Assembly: GCA_945933905.1 (NCBI GenBank)
Contig: CAMEQX010000093.1
Coordinates: 1 to 5,898 of the forward strand
DNA length: 5,898 bases
Source of the DNA: an uncultured Clostridia bacterium
GTDB lineage: Bacteria > Bacillota > Clostridia > Oscillospirales > Ruminococcaceae
Reading direction: 5' to 3'
Part shown: piece by piece, positions 1-5,373 of the stretch
Layout of the letters: every line of letters starts with the position of its first letter
How positions within the stretch are numbered: position 1 is the stretch's first letter
The notes under the pieces: generated by a model
What the model saw: the letters and a program-made list of their open reading frames with translations, nothing else
The model's database searches: none
What the model was told of the DNA's origin: nothing
Position numbers and translations under genes: made by a program

Positions 1-1
1 T

Positions 2-538
2 GTTCCCGAAATCGAGCTTGAATTTGACACGGCGTTTTGCCTTTACGACAACCCCGATGATATCGAAAAATCGCTTCGCACTGCGGCTCAGATAGGCTCG
101 GCAATCACGATAAAGCTAAACGAAATGAACGAAAACAGCCTGCAATACCTTCGTGAACAGCTTTTGCAGCTGCTTCCGATTGCGGTGGTTTTGATGATAC
201 TTGTAATCGTGAACGCGATGAGCGTTTCGGCGATTGCGGCGCGGCGCAGACTTTCCGATTATGCGAAATATTATGTGCTGGGGCTGCGCTGGAGGCAGTG
301 CGCGGCGGTGAATTTCTGGCAGTCGTTTATCACGGGCGCGGCGGCGCTTGTCGTTTCGGCAGCGGCAATGCTTGTCGTAAAACTCACGCCGCTTTCCGAT
401 ACTGTGACGATAATTTTGAACGGGAGCCTTGTTTTCTCGCTGCTCGGGATATTCGCTTTGTATCTCGTTTTCTCGATGATTATGCCGCAGCTTATGCTTC
501 GCTCGACCACGCCCAAAACGCTTCTGCAAGCGGAATGA
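2..538 (+). CDS. FtsX/MacB-type ABC transporter permease, C-terminal part (5' end outside window)
   Basis: The reading frame is open from base 2 to the TGA at 536-538, giving 178 visible residues; the start lies upstream of the window. Three hydrophobic segments are visible at about residues 57-79, 107-127 and 142-163. The charged stretch after the first one (AIAARRRLSDYAKYYVLGLR) has the pattern of the FtsX domain cytoplasmic loop, where a run of basic residues is followed by an 'LGLRWRQ' turn. This is the usual C-terminal half of permeases that pair with a MacB/LolD-type ATPase. The ATPase gene follows after 10 bases, so the two are almost certainly one operon and one exporter or lipoprotein/peptide-handling complex. 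The substrate cannot be read from the sequence. An internal ATG at 125 would give a shorter product, but the in-frame coding upstream of it argues against that start. Confidence 0.85.
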   Translation, partial: VPEIELEFDTAFCLYDNPDDIEKSLRTAAQIGSAITIKLNEMNENSLQYLREQLLQLLPIAVVLMILVIVNAMSVSAIAARRRLSDYAKYYVLGLRWRQCAAVNFWQSFITGAAALVVSAAAMLVVKLTPLSDTVTIILNGSLVFSLLGIFALYLVFSMIMPQLMLRSTTPKTLLQAE

Positions 539-548
539 GGAGGAAAAT

Positions 549-1220
549 ATGATTGAAATTTCAAACGTTACCAAGACCTACAATCCCAAAAAATCCAACG
601 AATTCACCGCGCTGAAAAACGTTTCTCTGACCATCAACGACGTCGAAATGACCGCGATTATCGGCAAATCGGGCGCGGGAAAATCCACGCTTTTGCACAT
701 TCTCGCGTGTATCGACAGCTATCAGAGCGGCGAATATCGGCTTGGCGGAACGCTTGTGAAAAAGCTCTCGGAGAAAAAATCCGCGCAGATTAGAAACGAG
801 AAAATCGGCTTGGTTATGCAGGATTTTGCGCTTGTGGAGGATTTTTCGGCGATTGAAAACGTTTTGCTCCCGCTGAATTTTGCACGAAAGAAAAAGCCAA
901 ACCGCCGCGAAAAAGCGATGAACGCGCTGAAGTCGGTTGGAATGGAGGAGCTCGCGAAAAAGCCCGTCAACAAGCTCTCGGGCGGTCAGAAGCAGCGAGT
1001 TGCCATTGCCCGCGCAATCGTAAACGAGCCCGAGATTATCCTCGCGGACGAGCCGACGGGTGCGCTTGACACGAAAACCTCTGCGGAAATTATGGGTGTT
1101 TTCAGGAAGCTGAACGAGAGCGGAAAAACCGTTGTTATCGTCACGCACGACCTCAAAATCGCCGAGCAATGCTCGAGAATTATCGAGATTTCCGACGGGA
1201 AAATTGTCTCGGATTTATGA
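549..1220 (+). CDS. ABC transporter ATP-binding protein, MacB/LolD-like family
   Basis: This 223-residue nucleotide-binding subunit has every catalytic motif: Walker A GKSGAGKST at residues 39-47, Q-loop Gln91 (VMQDF), signature LSGGQ at 143-147, Walker B IILADEP at 163-169 with Glu168, D-loop GALD at 171-174 and H-loop His200. The DEPTGALD form is typical of MacB/LolD/BceA-type ATPases that work with FtsX-fold permeases. The 'IGLVMQDFALVEDFSAIENV' stretch resembles the lactococcin-972-type exporter ATPases of Firmicutes, though that subfamily call is from memory and is tentative. The ATG is preceded by GAGGAGG six bases upstream, which fixes the start. The gene lies 10 bases after the permease and ends 8 bases before a terminator, so it is the last gene of the operon. 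Expected location is the cytoplasmic face of the membrane, powering mechanotransmission or export by the upstream permease. Confidence 0.9.
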   Translation: MIEISNVTKTYNPKKSNEFTALKNVSLTINDVEMTAIIGKSGAGKSTLLHILACIDSYQSGEYRLGGTLVKKLSEKKSAQIRNEKIGLVMQDFALVEDFSAIENVLLPLNFARKKKPNRREKAMNALKSVGMEELAKKPVNKLSGGQKQRVAIARAIVNEPEIILADEPTGALDTKTSAEIMGVFRKLNESGKTVVIVTHDLKIAEQCSRIIEISDGKIVSDL

Positions 1221-1228
1221 GAATACTT

Positions 1229-1258
1229 AAAGCAGCCGATTATTTTCGGCTGTTTTTT
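1229..1258 (+). terminator. Intrinsic terminator of the permease-ATPase operon
   Basis: The arms CAGCCGA (1233-1239) and TCGGCTG (1246-1252) form a perfect 7-bp stem with a six-base loop. They are followed at once by six T (1253-1258). Upstream A residues can extend the stem with the T run. It lies 8 bases after the ATPase stop codon and separates this operon from the next promoter. Confidence 0.9.
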
Positions 1259-1326
1259 GCGGGAAAACGCTCCCCGAAGATAATTTTCGGGTACCGCGCG
1301 ATTTCGGGCTGTTTGGCAATTTTCAC

Positions 1327-1355
1327 TTGACATATCGCGGGAAATCGGTTATAAT
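1327..1355 (+). promoter_or_regulatory. Consensus sigma-A promoter for the GGDEF gene
   Basis: The -35 box TTGACA (1327-1332) and -10 box TATAAT (1350-1355) are both perfect and are 17 bases apart. The predicted transcription start is about 1362, giving a leader of about 43 bases before the TTG start codon. The promoter lies after a terminator, so the cyclase gene is its own unit. Confidence 0.88.
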
Positions 1356-1371
1356 AGGAAGGAGATACTAA

Positions 1372-1390
1372 AATCGAAGGGTTCTCGATT
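1372..1390 (+). promoter_or_regulatory. Inverted repeat / short hairpin in the 5' leader of the GGDEF gene
   Basis: AATCGA (1372-1377) and TCGATT (1385-1390) are perfect inverted repeats around a seven-base loop. The element starts about ten bases after the predicted transcription start and ends three bases before the Shine-Dalgarno of the cyclase gene. It could be a 5' stabilising hairpin, a translation-modulating structure or a protein operator just downstream of the promoter. The stem is short and AT-rich, so the function is unproven. Confidence 0.4.
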
Positions 1391-1392
1391 AT

Positions 1393-1397
1393 GGGAG
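1393..1397 (+). promoter_or_regulatory. Ribosome-binding site that decides the TTG start of the GGDEF gene
   Basis: GGGAG lies seven bases before the TTG at 1405. There is no in-frame ATG or GTG between the in-frame stop at 1369 and the first transmembrane helix, so TTG is the only start that keeps the membrane anchor. Confidence 0.75.
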
Positions 1398-1404
1398 TGA
1401 TGAT

Positions 1405-3243
1405 TTGAAAAACAATACAAGCCATATCAAGTTCGGAAGAGTTGTCGTTTGTGTTGCGGCAGCGACGGCTTTGCTGGTAATTCTCACATATATTGTTCTG
1501 GTTATCAACAACGAAAACAATTCTCGGAGAACAAGCGAGGTTATGATAAATCAGGTGAGCGGAATTCTGGAGAAAAACCGCTCCGTTGAGGAAACCCTCC
1601 TTGCGTCGCTCAAGGACGATTACATAATCCGCGCGAAAACCGTGGCTTATATGCTTGAACACAACGCCGCTGCGGAATATAACGTCGGCGAGCTTAAAAA
1701 AATCGCCGAGCTTATGTCTATCGATGAAATTCACCTGTTTGACGCAGCGGGAAAGATTTATTCGGGCACGGAGCCGAAATATTACGGTTTCAGCTTTGAG
1801 TCGGGCGAGCAAATTGCCTTTTTTGAGCCGATGCTGAACGACAAGGAGCTGTCGATGTGTCAGGACGTTACGCCGAATACCGCCGAGGGCGAAGGTATGA
1901 TGTACGCGATTACTTGGGACGGAAGCGGCAGACGAATGATACAGGTGGGAATTGAACCGAAGCGGCTTCTCGAGGAGCTCAAAAACAACCGCGTTTTCAA
2001 TGTCGTTGACAGTATTCCTGTTTTCGAGGATATGAAAATTTATGTCGCAAGCGCGCAGACAGGCGAGATTTTAGGTTCTTCGGACGGCAGCAACGGGAAA
2101 ACGCTTCAGGATATCGGAATTGATATCGGGAAGGCAAAGCAAAATGAAATCACCTTCTCGAATGTCCTTATAAACGGCTATGCAAGCGAGTGTTCGCTTT
2201 TGCTGGACGGAGAGTATGTGATAGGGCTGGTTCAGAAAAACACGGCGATAAAGATGGAAACTATGCTGTCGATGCTTGTCGTGACGGTAAGTCTCGGGAT
2301 TGCCGCGGGAGCGCTTCTTATCGTCACAAACCGCTTTCTTATCATCAAAAACAAGCAAATGGAGCAGCTGAATATCCTCACGTCTATGGCGGATATTTAT
2401 TACAGTATGCACCTCATCAACCTTAGAAAAAGGACAATAACCGAATATGCGGCGCGAAATCAAGTCAAGGAGCTTGTAGAGAAGAACAAAAACGTTGACG
2501 CGGGAATCGCTGTTCGAGAGGTGATGTTGGCAACGATTTCCCGGCAGTATCTCGATCAGGCGCTTGAGTTTACGGAGCTTTCTACGCTTGGCGAGCGGCT
2601 TCGCGGGAAAAAGGTTGTCTTCAAGGATTTGCTAGGGAAAAACGTCGGCTGGATTAGAATGTCGTTTATTTCAATCAGCACGGACACAAGCGGCTGTCCC
2701 GAAAAGGTTATCTGCACGACGCAGATTATCGACGAGGAAAAACGCCGCGAGGAGCGCCTTATCCGCGAATCAACAACCGACAAGCTCACGCACTGCCTCA
2801 ACCGCAGAGCCTATGAAAAGGATATCCACACCTTCTCGGATATTCGCGACGATGATTTTGTGTTTGTTTCGATTGATGTGAACGGGCTCAAACGGGTGAA
2901 CGACACGATGGGACACGCGGCGGGAGACGAGCTTCTTTCGGGCGCGGCGAAATGTATGCGGAATAGCTTCGGCGATGTGGGAAAGGTTTATCGCACGGGC
3001 GGAGATGAATTTGCGATTATGCTTTTTGCCGATAGTGAAAAGCTCGCGGAGCTGAAGGAAACGTTTGAAAACGCGATTTACAACTGGTCGGGAAAGATTG
3101 TGAAAAGTATGTCGGTTTCCTGCGGGTATGTTTGCGCGAGGGATTTCCCCGATTTTAATGCGGAGGAAATCGCAAAGCTTGCCGATGTGCGAATGTACGA
3201 GGAAAAAGCCGAGTATTACAGCGAAACTCAGGAAAATGTCTGA
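1405..3243 (+). CDS. Membrane-anchored diguanylate cyclase with Cache-like sensor and GGDEF domain
   Basis: This 612-residue protein is predicted to make cyclic di-GMP from two GTP. A transmembrane helix at about 12-34 is followed by an extracytoplasmic region (about 35-284) with the look of a dCache ligand-binding domain, including 'IDEIHLFDAAGKIYSG'. A second helix lies at about 287-309. A cytoplasmic linker (about 315-450) resembles the PAS-like module seen in many clostridial cyclases, ending in the charged helix IDEEKRREERLIRESTTDKL. The GGDEF domain spans about 458-605. Its Mg/GTP residues are Asp491, Asn499 and Asp508 and the active loop is GGDEF at 532-536, all intact, so it should be active. 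The product-inhibition RxxD motif is absent at its usual place, where FGDVGKVYR is found. No EAL domain is present. The start is TTG at 1405, supported by GGGAG at 1393-1397 and an upstream in-frame stop at 1369. Two extracytoplasmic cysteines (152 and 263) could pair. The ligand is unknown. Promoter and terminator on either side make it monocistronic. Confidence 0.9.
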   Translation: MKNNTSHIKFGRVVVCVAAATALLVILTYIVLVINNENNSRRTSEVMINQVSGILEKNRSVEETLLASLKDDYIIRAKTVAYMLEHNAAAEYNVGELKKIAELMSIDEIHLFDAAGKIYSGTEPKYYGFSFESGEQIAFFEPMLNDKELSMCQDVTPNTAEGEGMMYAITWDGSGRRMIQVGIEPKRLLEELKNNRVFNVVDSIPVFEDMKIYVASAQTGEILGSSDGSNGKTLQDIGIDIGKAKQNEITFSNVLINGYASECSLLLDGEYVIGLVQKNTAIKMETMLSMLVVTVSLGIAAGALLIVTNRFLIIKNKQMEQLNILTSMADIYYSMHLINLRKRTITEYAARNQVKELVEKNKNVDAGIAVREVMLATISRQYLDQALEFTELSTLGERLRGKKVVFKDLLGKNVGWIRMSFISISTDTSGCPEKVICTTQIIDEEKRREERLIRESTTDKLTHCLNRRAYEKDIHTFSDIRDDDFVFVSIDVNGLKRVNDTMGHAAGDELLSGAAKCMRNSFGDVGKVYRTGGDEFAIMLFADSEKLAELKETFENAIYNWSGKIVKSMSVSCGYVCARDFPDFNAEEIAKLADVRMYEEKAEYYSETQENV

Positions 3244-3251
3244 AATCAAAC

Positions 3252-3283
3252 AGGGCAGTGCTTTTGGCGCAGTCCTTTTGTTT
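3252..3283 (+). terminator. Intrinsic terminator after the GGDEF gene
   Basis: The segment 3253-3256 (GGGC) pairs with 3272-3275 (GTCC), and 3258-3261 (GTGC) pairs with 3267-3270 (GCGC). There is one A-A mismatch between the two helices, some G-U pairs and a TTTTG loop. TTTTGTTT follows (3276-3283). It begins eight bases after the stop codon. Confidence 0.75.
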
Positions 3284-3372
3284 CAAGGCTGAATTTGCTG
3301 TGGATTTTGGAGTGAAAATACACAAATGCTAAAAGAAATGTTGAAATATTTTTGTGCGGTAAAGTAAAGAAA

Positions 3373-3391
3373 ACCTATTGACAAAATAGGT
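3373..3391 (+). promoter_or_regulatory. Operator-like inverted repeat over the -35 box of the metNIQ promoter
   Basis: ACCTATTGACAAAATAGGT is a perfect dyad with seven-base arms (3373-3379 and 3385-3391) and a five-base centre. The -35 hexamer TTGACA (3378-3383) lies inside it, so a bound dimeric protein would block RNA polymerase. The position is that of a repressor site. The base pattern recalls sites of Rrf2-family regulators (the CymR/IscR group, which governs cysteine and iron-sulphur genes). That assignment is inference from memory, and no regulator gene is present in the window. Confidence 0.6.
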
Positions 3392-3406
3392 AAACTGTGT
3401 TATAAT
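3378..3406 (+). promoter_or_regulatory. Consensus sigma-A promoter for the metNIQ operon
   Basis: TTGACA (3378-3383) and TATAAT (3401-3406) are perfect and 17 bases apart. An A-rich stretch (about 3361-3373) precedes the -35 box and may act as an UP element. The predicted start is the A near 3413, giving a leader of about 150 bases before metN. Nothing recognisable lies between the previous terminator (ending 3283) and this promoter. Confidence 0.9.
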
Positions 3407-3438
3407 ACATTCAAAGTTAAACGAAAGGAGCGAGCGGT

Positions 3439-3498
3439 ATGACAATGATGTGTATGATGCGGATTGAACAGAATAATCGTGCCGTGCGCTGCGGATAA
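3439..3498 (+). CDS. Methionine-rich 19-residue leader peptide of the metNIQ operon (putative attenuator peptide)
   Basis: The peptide MTMMCMMRIEQNNRAVRCG is encoded from ATG 3439 to TAA 3496-3498. It has a strong Shine-Dalgarno, AAAGGAG at 3424-3430, with an eight-base spacer, and it starts about 26 bases after the predicted transcription start. Five of its first seven residues are Met and Cys occurs at positions 5 and 18. A methionine cluster in a peptide placed directly before a methionine importer, and followed 19 bases later by an intrinsic terminator, is the arrangement of amino-acid leader peptides such as those of trp and his operons. The inference is that ribosome stalling at the Met codons (3445-3459), or at the Cys codon 3451, reports low charged tRNA. 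It is too short to be a structural domain. It could alternatively be a small functional peptide, but the position argues for a leader. Confidence 0.7.
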   Translation: MTMMCMMRIEQNNRAVRCG

Positions 3499-3531
3499 TA
3501 TTACCAAAGAGTAATTCTGACAGGTACAGCG
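3487..3531 (+). promoter_or_regulatory. Possible antiterminator pairing in the metNIQ leader
   Basis: CGCTG (3487-3491) is complementary to CAGCG (3527-3531), and TACC (3502-3505) to GGTA (3523-3526). The two helices are contiguous on the 3' side and separated by a ten-base bulge on the 5' side. Together they would occupy most of the 5' arm and loop of the terminator. The 5' partner overlaps the last codons of the leader peptide, so a ribosome reaching the stop codon would hide it and one stalled at the Met codons would not. The helices are short, and no folding energy was computed. A small competing hairpin is possible at 3500-3515 (ATTAC and GTAAT). Confidence 0.4.
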
Positions 3532-3550
3532 ATGTGCCTGTTATTTTTTT
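3518..3550 (+). terminator. Leader intrinsic terminator (attenuator) upstream of metN
   Basis: ACAGGTACA (3520-3528) and TGTGCCTGT (3533-3541) form a nine-base-pair stem with a single G-U pair, capped by the GNRA-type tetraloop GCGA. Two further weak pairs can extend it. Seven T follow (3544-3550), and the metN Shine-Dalgarno AGGAG begins at the next base. A terminator inside the leader, between a promoter and the first gene, implies conditional readthrough. Confidence 0.88.
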
Positions 3551-3562
3551 AGGAGAAAAACC

Positions 3563-4540
3563 GTGATTGAACTCAAGAATATCAGCAAGACCTACCCGAA
3601 CGGCGTGACCGCCCTCAAGGATATCAGCATCACCATAAACGACGGCGAAATCTTCGGGATAATCGGTCTTTCGGGAGCGGGAAAAAGCACGCTTATCCGA
3701 TGTATAAACTACCTCGAAAAGCCAACGTCGGGTGATGTCATCATTGACGGGCAAAACCTCGGCGAGCTCTCGAAAAAGGAGCTTCTCAAGACGCGACAGA
3801 ATATCGGAATGATTTTCCAGAGCTTTAATCTGCTGTCGCAGCGAAACGTTATCAAGAACATCTGCTATCCGCTTGAAATCGCGGGCGTGAAGAAGGCTGA
3901 CGCGCTGAAAAGGGCAGAGGAGCTGCTGGAGCTTGTGGGACTTACCGACAAGGCAAAGGCGTATCCCTCGCAGCTTTCGGGCGGACAAAAGCAGCGCGTT
4001 GCGATTGCAAGAGCGCTTGCGGCAAAAACACGCTATTTGCTCTGCGATGAGGCAACAAGCGCGCTCGACCCCGACACCACAAGTTCAATTCTCGAGCTTA
4101 TGCGTAAAATCAACAAAACGCTCGGCGTGACGATTGTTGTGATAACGCACGAGATGAAGGTTATCGACAAAATCTGCGACAGGGTTGCGGTTCTCGACCA
4201 AAGCTCCGTTGCGGAAATCGGAAACGTCCGCGATGTTTTTGCGTCACCAAAATCGGCTATCGCGAGAAAGCTGGTTCTCCCCGAAACAAAGGCGGTTGAC
4301 GAGATTACGGGCGGGAAGAAAATCAGAATTGTGTTCAACGGCGAAAATTCCTTCAAGCCGGTAATCGCAAATCTCGTGCTGGAGTGCGGAATTCCCGTGA
4401 ACATTCTCCACGCCGATACCAAGGACATCGACGGAAAGGCTTTCGGGCAGATTTTGCTCGGGCTTCCCGACGACGAGAGAAGCTCCGATAGAATTCGCGC
4501 TTATCTTGATGCAAATGAGATAAGCTACACGGAAATTTGA
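3563..4540 (+). CDS. metN: Methionine ABC importer ATP-binding protein MetN with C-terminal NIL domain
   Basis: This 325-residue ATPase powers uptake by the MetNIQ complex on the cytoplasmic side of the membrane. Walker A GLSGAGKST is at residues 35-43, Q-loop Gln86 (IFQSFNLL), signature LSGGQ at 138-142, Walker B LLCDEA at 159-164 with catalytic Glu163, D-loop SALD at 166-169 and H-loop His196. The form CDEATSALDPDTT is typical of MetN. Residues from about 252 to the end (KIRIVFNGENSFKPVIANLV and on) form the NIL domain, which in MetN of E. coli binds methionine and inhibits transport when the cell is replete. The start is GTG at 3563, with AGGAG seven bases upstream placed immediately after the T run of the leader terminator. 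The gene is the first of the operon; metI follows after 17 bases. The exact substrate (L-Met, D-Met or a related sulphur compound) cannot be decided from sequence. Confidence 0.93.
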   Translation: MIELKNISKTYPNGVTALKDISITINDGEIFGIIGLSGAGKSTLIRCINYLEKPTSGDVIIDGQNLGELSKKELLKTRQNIGMIFQSFNLLSQRNVIKNICYPLEIAGVKKADALKRAEELLELVGLTDKAKAYPSQLSGGQKQRVAIARALAAKTRYLLCDEATSALDPDTTSSILELMRKINKTLGVTIVVITHEMKVIDKICDRVAVLDQSSVAEIGNVRDVFASPKSAIARKLVLPETKAVDEITGGKKIRIVFNGENSFKPVIANLVLECGIPVNILHADTKDIDGKAFGQILLGLPDDERSSDRIRAYLDANEISYTEI

Positions 4541-4557
4541 GGAAAGGAAGATGAAAA

Positions 4558-5238
4558 ATGAACAGCGACCTGCTTTCTCAGCTTGTTGAAAAGGGCATTT
4601 TACAGCTCGGCGTATGGGAAACCGTTTATCTCACCTTCATTCCCGCGATTTTCGCGTATCTTTTCGGAATTCCGCTCGGGATTTTGCTGAGCGTTACGGA
4701 CAAAGGCGGAATTCGCCCGATACCGTGGCTGAACAAAATTATCGGCTTTATCGTCAACATTTTCCGCAGTATTCCGTTTGTGATTTTGATGATTGCTGTG
4801 CTTCCCGTGGCAAAGACAATCGTGGGAACGGCGCTCGGCAACAAAGCGGCTATCGTCACGCTGATTATCGCGGCAATTCCCTACGTTGCGCGAATGGTGG
4901 AAAGCTCGATAAAAGAGGTTGACAGCGGCGTTATCGAGGCGGCGCAGGCTATGGGAACATCTTCCGTGAAAATCGTGTTCAAGGTGCTGATACCCGAGGC
5001 GAAACCGTCGCTTTTGGTAGGCGCGGTGATTTCGCTGGTGACCATTCTCGGCTACTCGGCGATGGCGGGCACAATCGGCGGCGGAGGACTTGGAATGATT
5101 GCGATAAACTTCGGCTATCAGCGCTTTAACGACAATGTTGTATGGATATGCGTTTTGCTCACGGTGATAATCGTGCAGATTATTCAGGAGGTCGGAATGT
5201 TCATTGCAAGAAAAACCGACAAGCGCATTTCAAAATAA
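4558..5238 (+). CDS. metI: Methionine ABC importer permease MetI
   Basis: This 226-residue inner-membrane permease forms the channel as a dimer with MetN. Five hydrophobic helices are visible at about residues 22-44, 62-84, 94-112, 151-172 and 192-214, the usual number for MetI. The cytoplasmic coupling loop carries the binding-protein-dependent permease 'EAA' motif, IEAAQAMGTSSVKIVFKVLIPEA at about 126-148, shown here by Glu127, Ala128, Ala129, Gly133 and Pro146. 'FRSIPFVILMIAVLP' and 'GTIGGGGLGMIAINFGYQRF' are characteristic of the family. The start at 4558 follows AAAGGAAG with a seven-base spacer. An earlier ATG at 4551 is in another frame. It lies 17 bases after metN and is cotranscribed with it. 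Confidence 0.93.
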   Translation: MNSDLLSQLVEKGILQLGVWETVYLTFIPAIFAYLFGIPLGILLSVTDKGGIRPIPWLNKIIGFIVNIFRSIPFVILMIAVLPVAKTIVGTALGNKAAIVTLIIAAIPYVARMVESSIKEVDSGVIEAAQAMGTSSVKIVFKVLIPEAKPSLLVGAVISLVTILGYSAMAGTIGGGGLGMIAINFGYQRFNDNVVWICVLLTVIIVQIIQEVGMFIARKTDKRISK

Positions 5239-5253
5239 AAAGGAGGGCGAGTT

Positions 5254-5325
5254 ATGCTTTTCATACTCGAACAGCTCTTGAGAGAGAATTACAGGCTCGG
5301 ACGAATGCAAAACTGCTTCTGTTAA
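5254..5325 (+). CDS. Small 23-residue ORF between metI and metQ, Cys-containing C-terminus, unknown function
   Basis: An ATG at 5254 opens a 23-codon frame ending in TAA at 5323-5325. It begins MLFILEQLL, has a basic middle with several Arg, and ends QNCFC. Its Shine-Dalgarno, AGGAGGG at 5241-5247 with a six-base spacer, is the strongest in the operon, which argues that ribosomes really initiate here. It occupies most of the 135-base gap between metI and metQ, and metQ has its own separate Shine-Dalgarno. I do not recognise the peptide. The Cys-Phe-Cys end suggests a link to cysteine or sulphur status, and no terminator hairpin follows, so it is not a classical attenuator. It could be a small membrane-associated peptide, a translational coupling device that raises metQ expression, or a spurious ORF. 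Confidence 0.5.
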   Translation: MLFILEQLLRENYRLGRMQNCFC

Positions 5326-5373
5326 ACGAACCGAAAGTAATCAAAAACATTTATTTAAAGGAGATAATTTGCT

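Noticed and set aside
116..574. Long minus-strand ORF opposite the permease
   Set aside because: Arg/His/Asn-rich translation with no domain, lying wholly opposite a coherent membrane-protein frame; a codon-bias shadow.
561..1169. Minus-strand 202-residue ORF opposite the ATPase
   Set aside because: It overlaps a gene with all ABC motifs and shows no motif of its own.
1261..1291. Further hairpins after the first terminator (CCCGAA 1273-1278 with TTCGGG 1286-1291; GGGA 1261-1264 with TCCC 1271-1274)
   Set aside because: Short, mutually exclusive stems without a T run and upstream of the next promoter; no function can be supported.
1391..1408. Five-codon ORF MGVMI as a regulatory leader peptide of the cyclase
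   Set aside because: Its only good Shine-Dalgarno-like sequence (1356-1365) lies at the predicted transcription start and is too far away; mentioned only as context.
2770..3249. Minus-strand ORF opposite the GGDEF domain
   Set aside because: Antisense shadow of a strongly conserved domain.
3413..3562. S-box (SAM) or T-box riboswitch upstream of metN
   Set aside because: The short leader lacks the conserved T-box sequence and the multi-helix S-box core; only the small ORF and one strong terminator are visible.
3329..3988. Minus-strand 219-residue ORF crossing the metN leader
   Set aside because: About two thirds is antisense to metN and the rest crosses the promoter and terminator; no domain and no plausible ribosome-binding site seen.
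4551..4560. Alternative metI start at ATG 4551
   Set aside because: It is out of frame with the MetI sequence; ATG 4558 is the in-frame start with proper spacing to AAAGGAAG.
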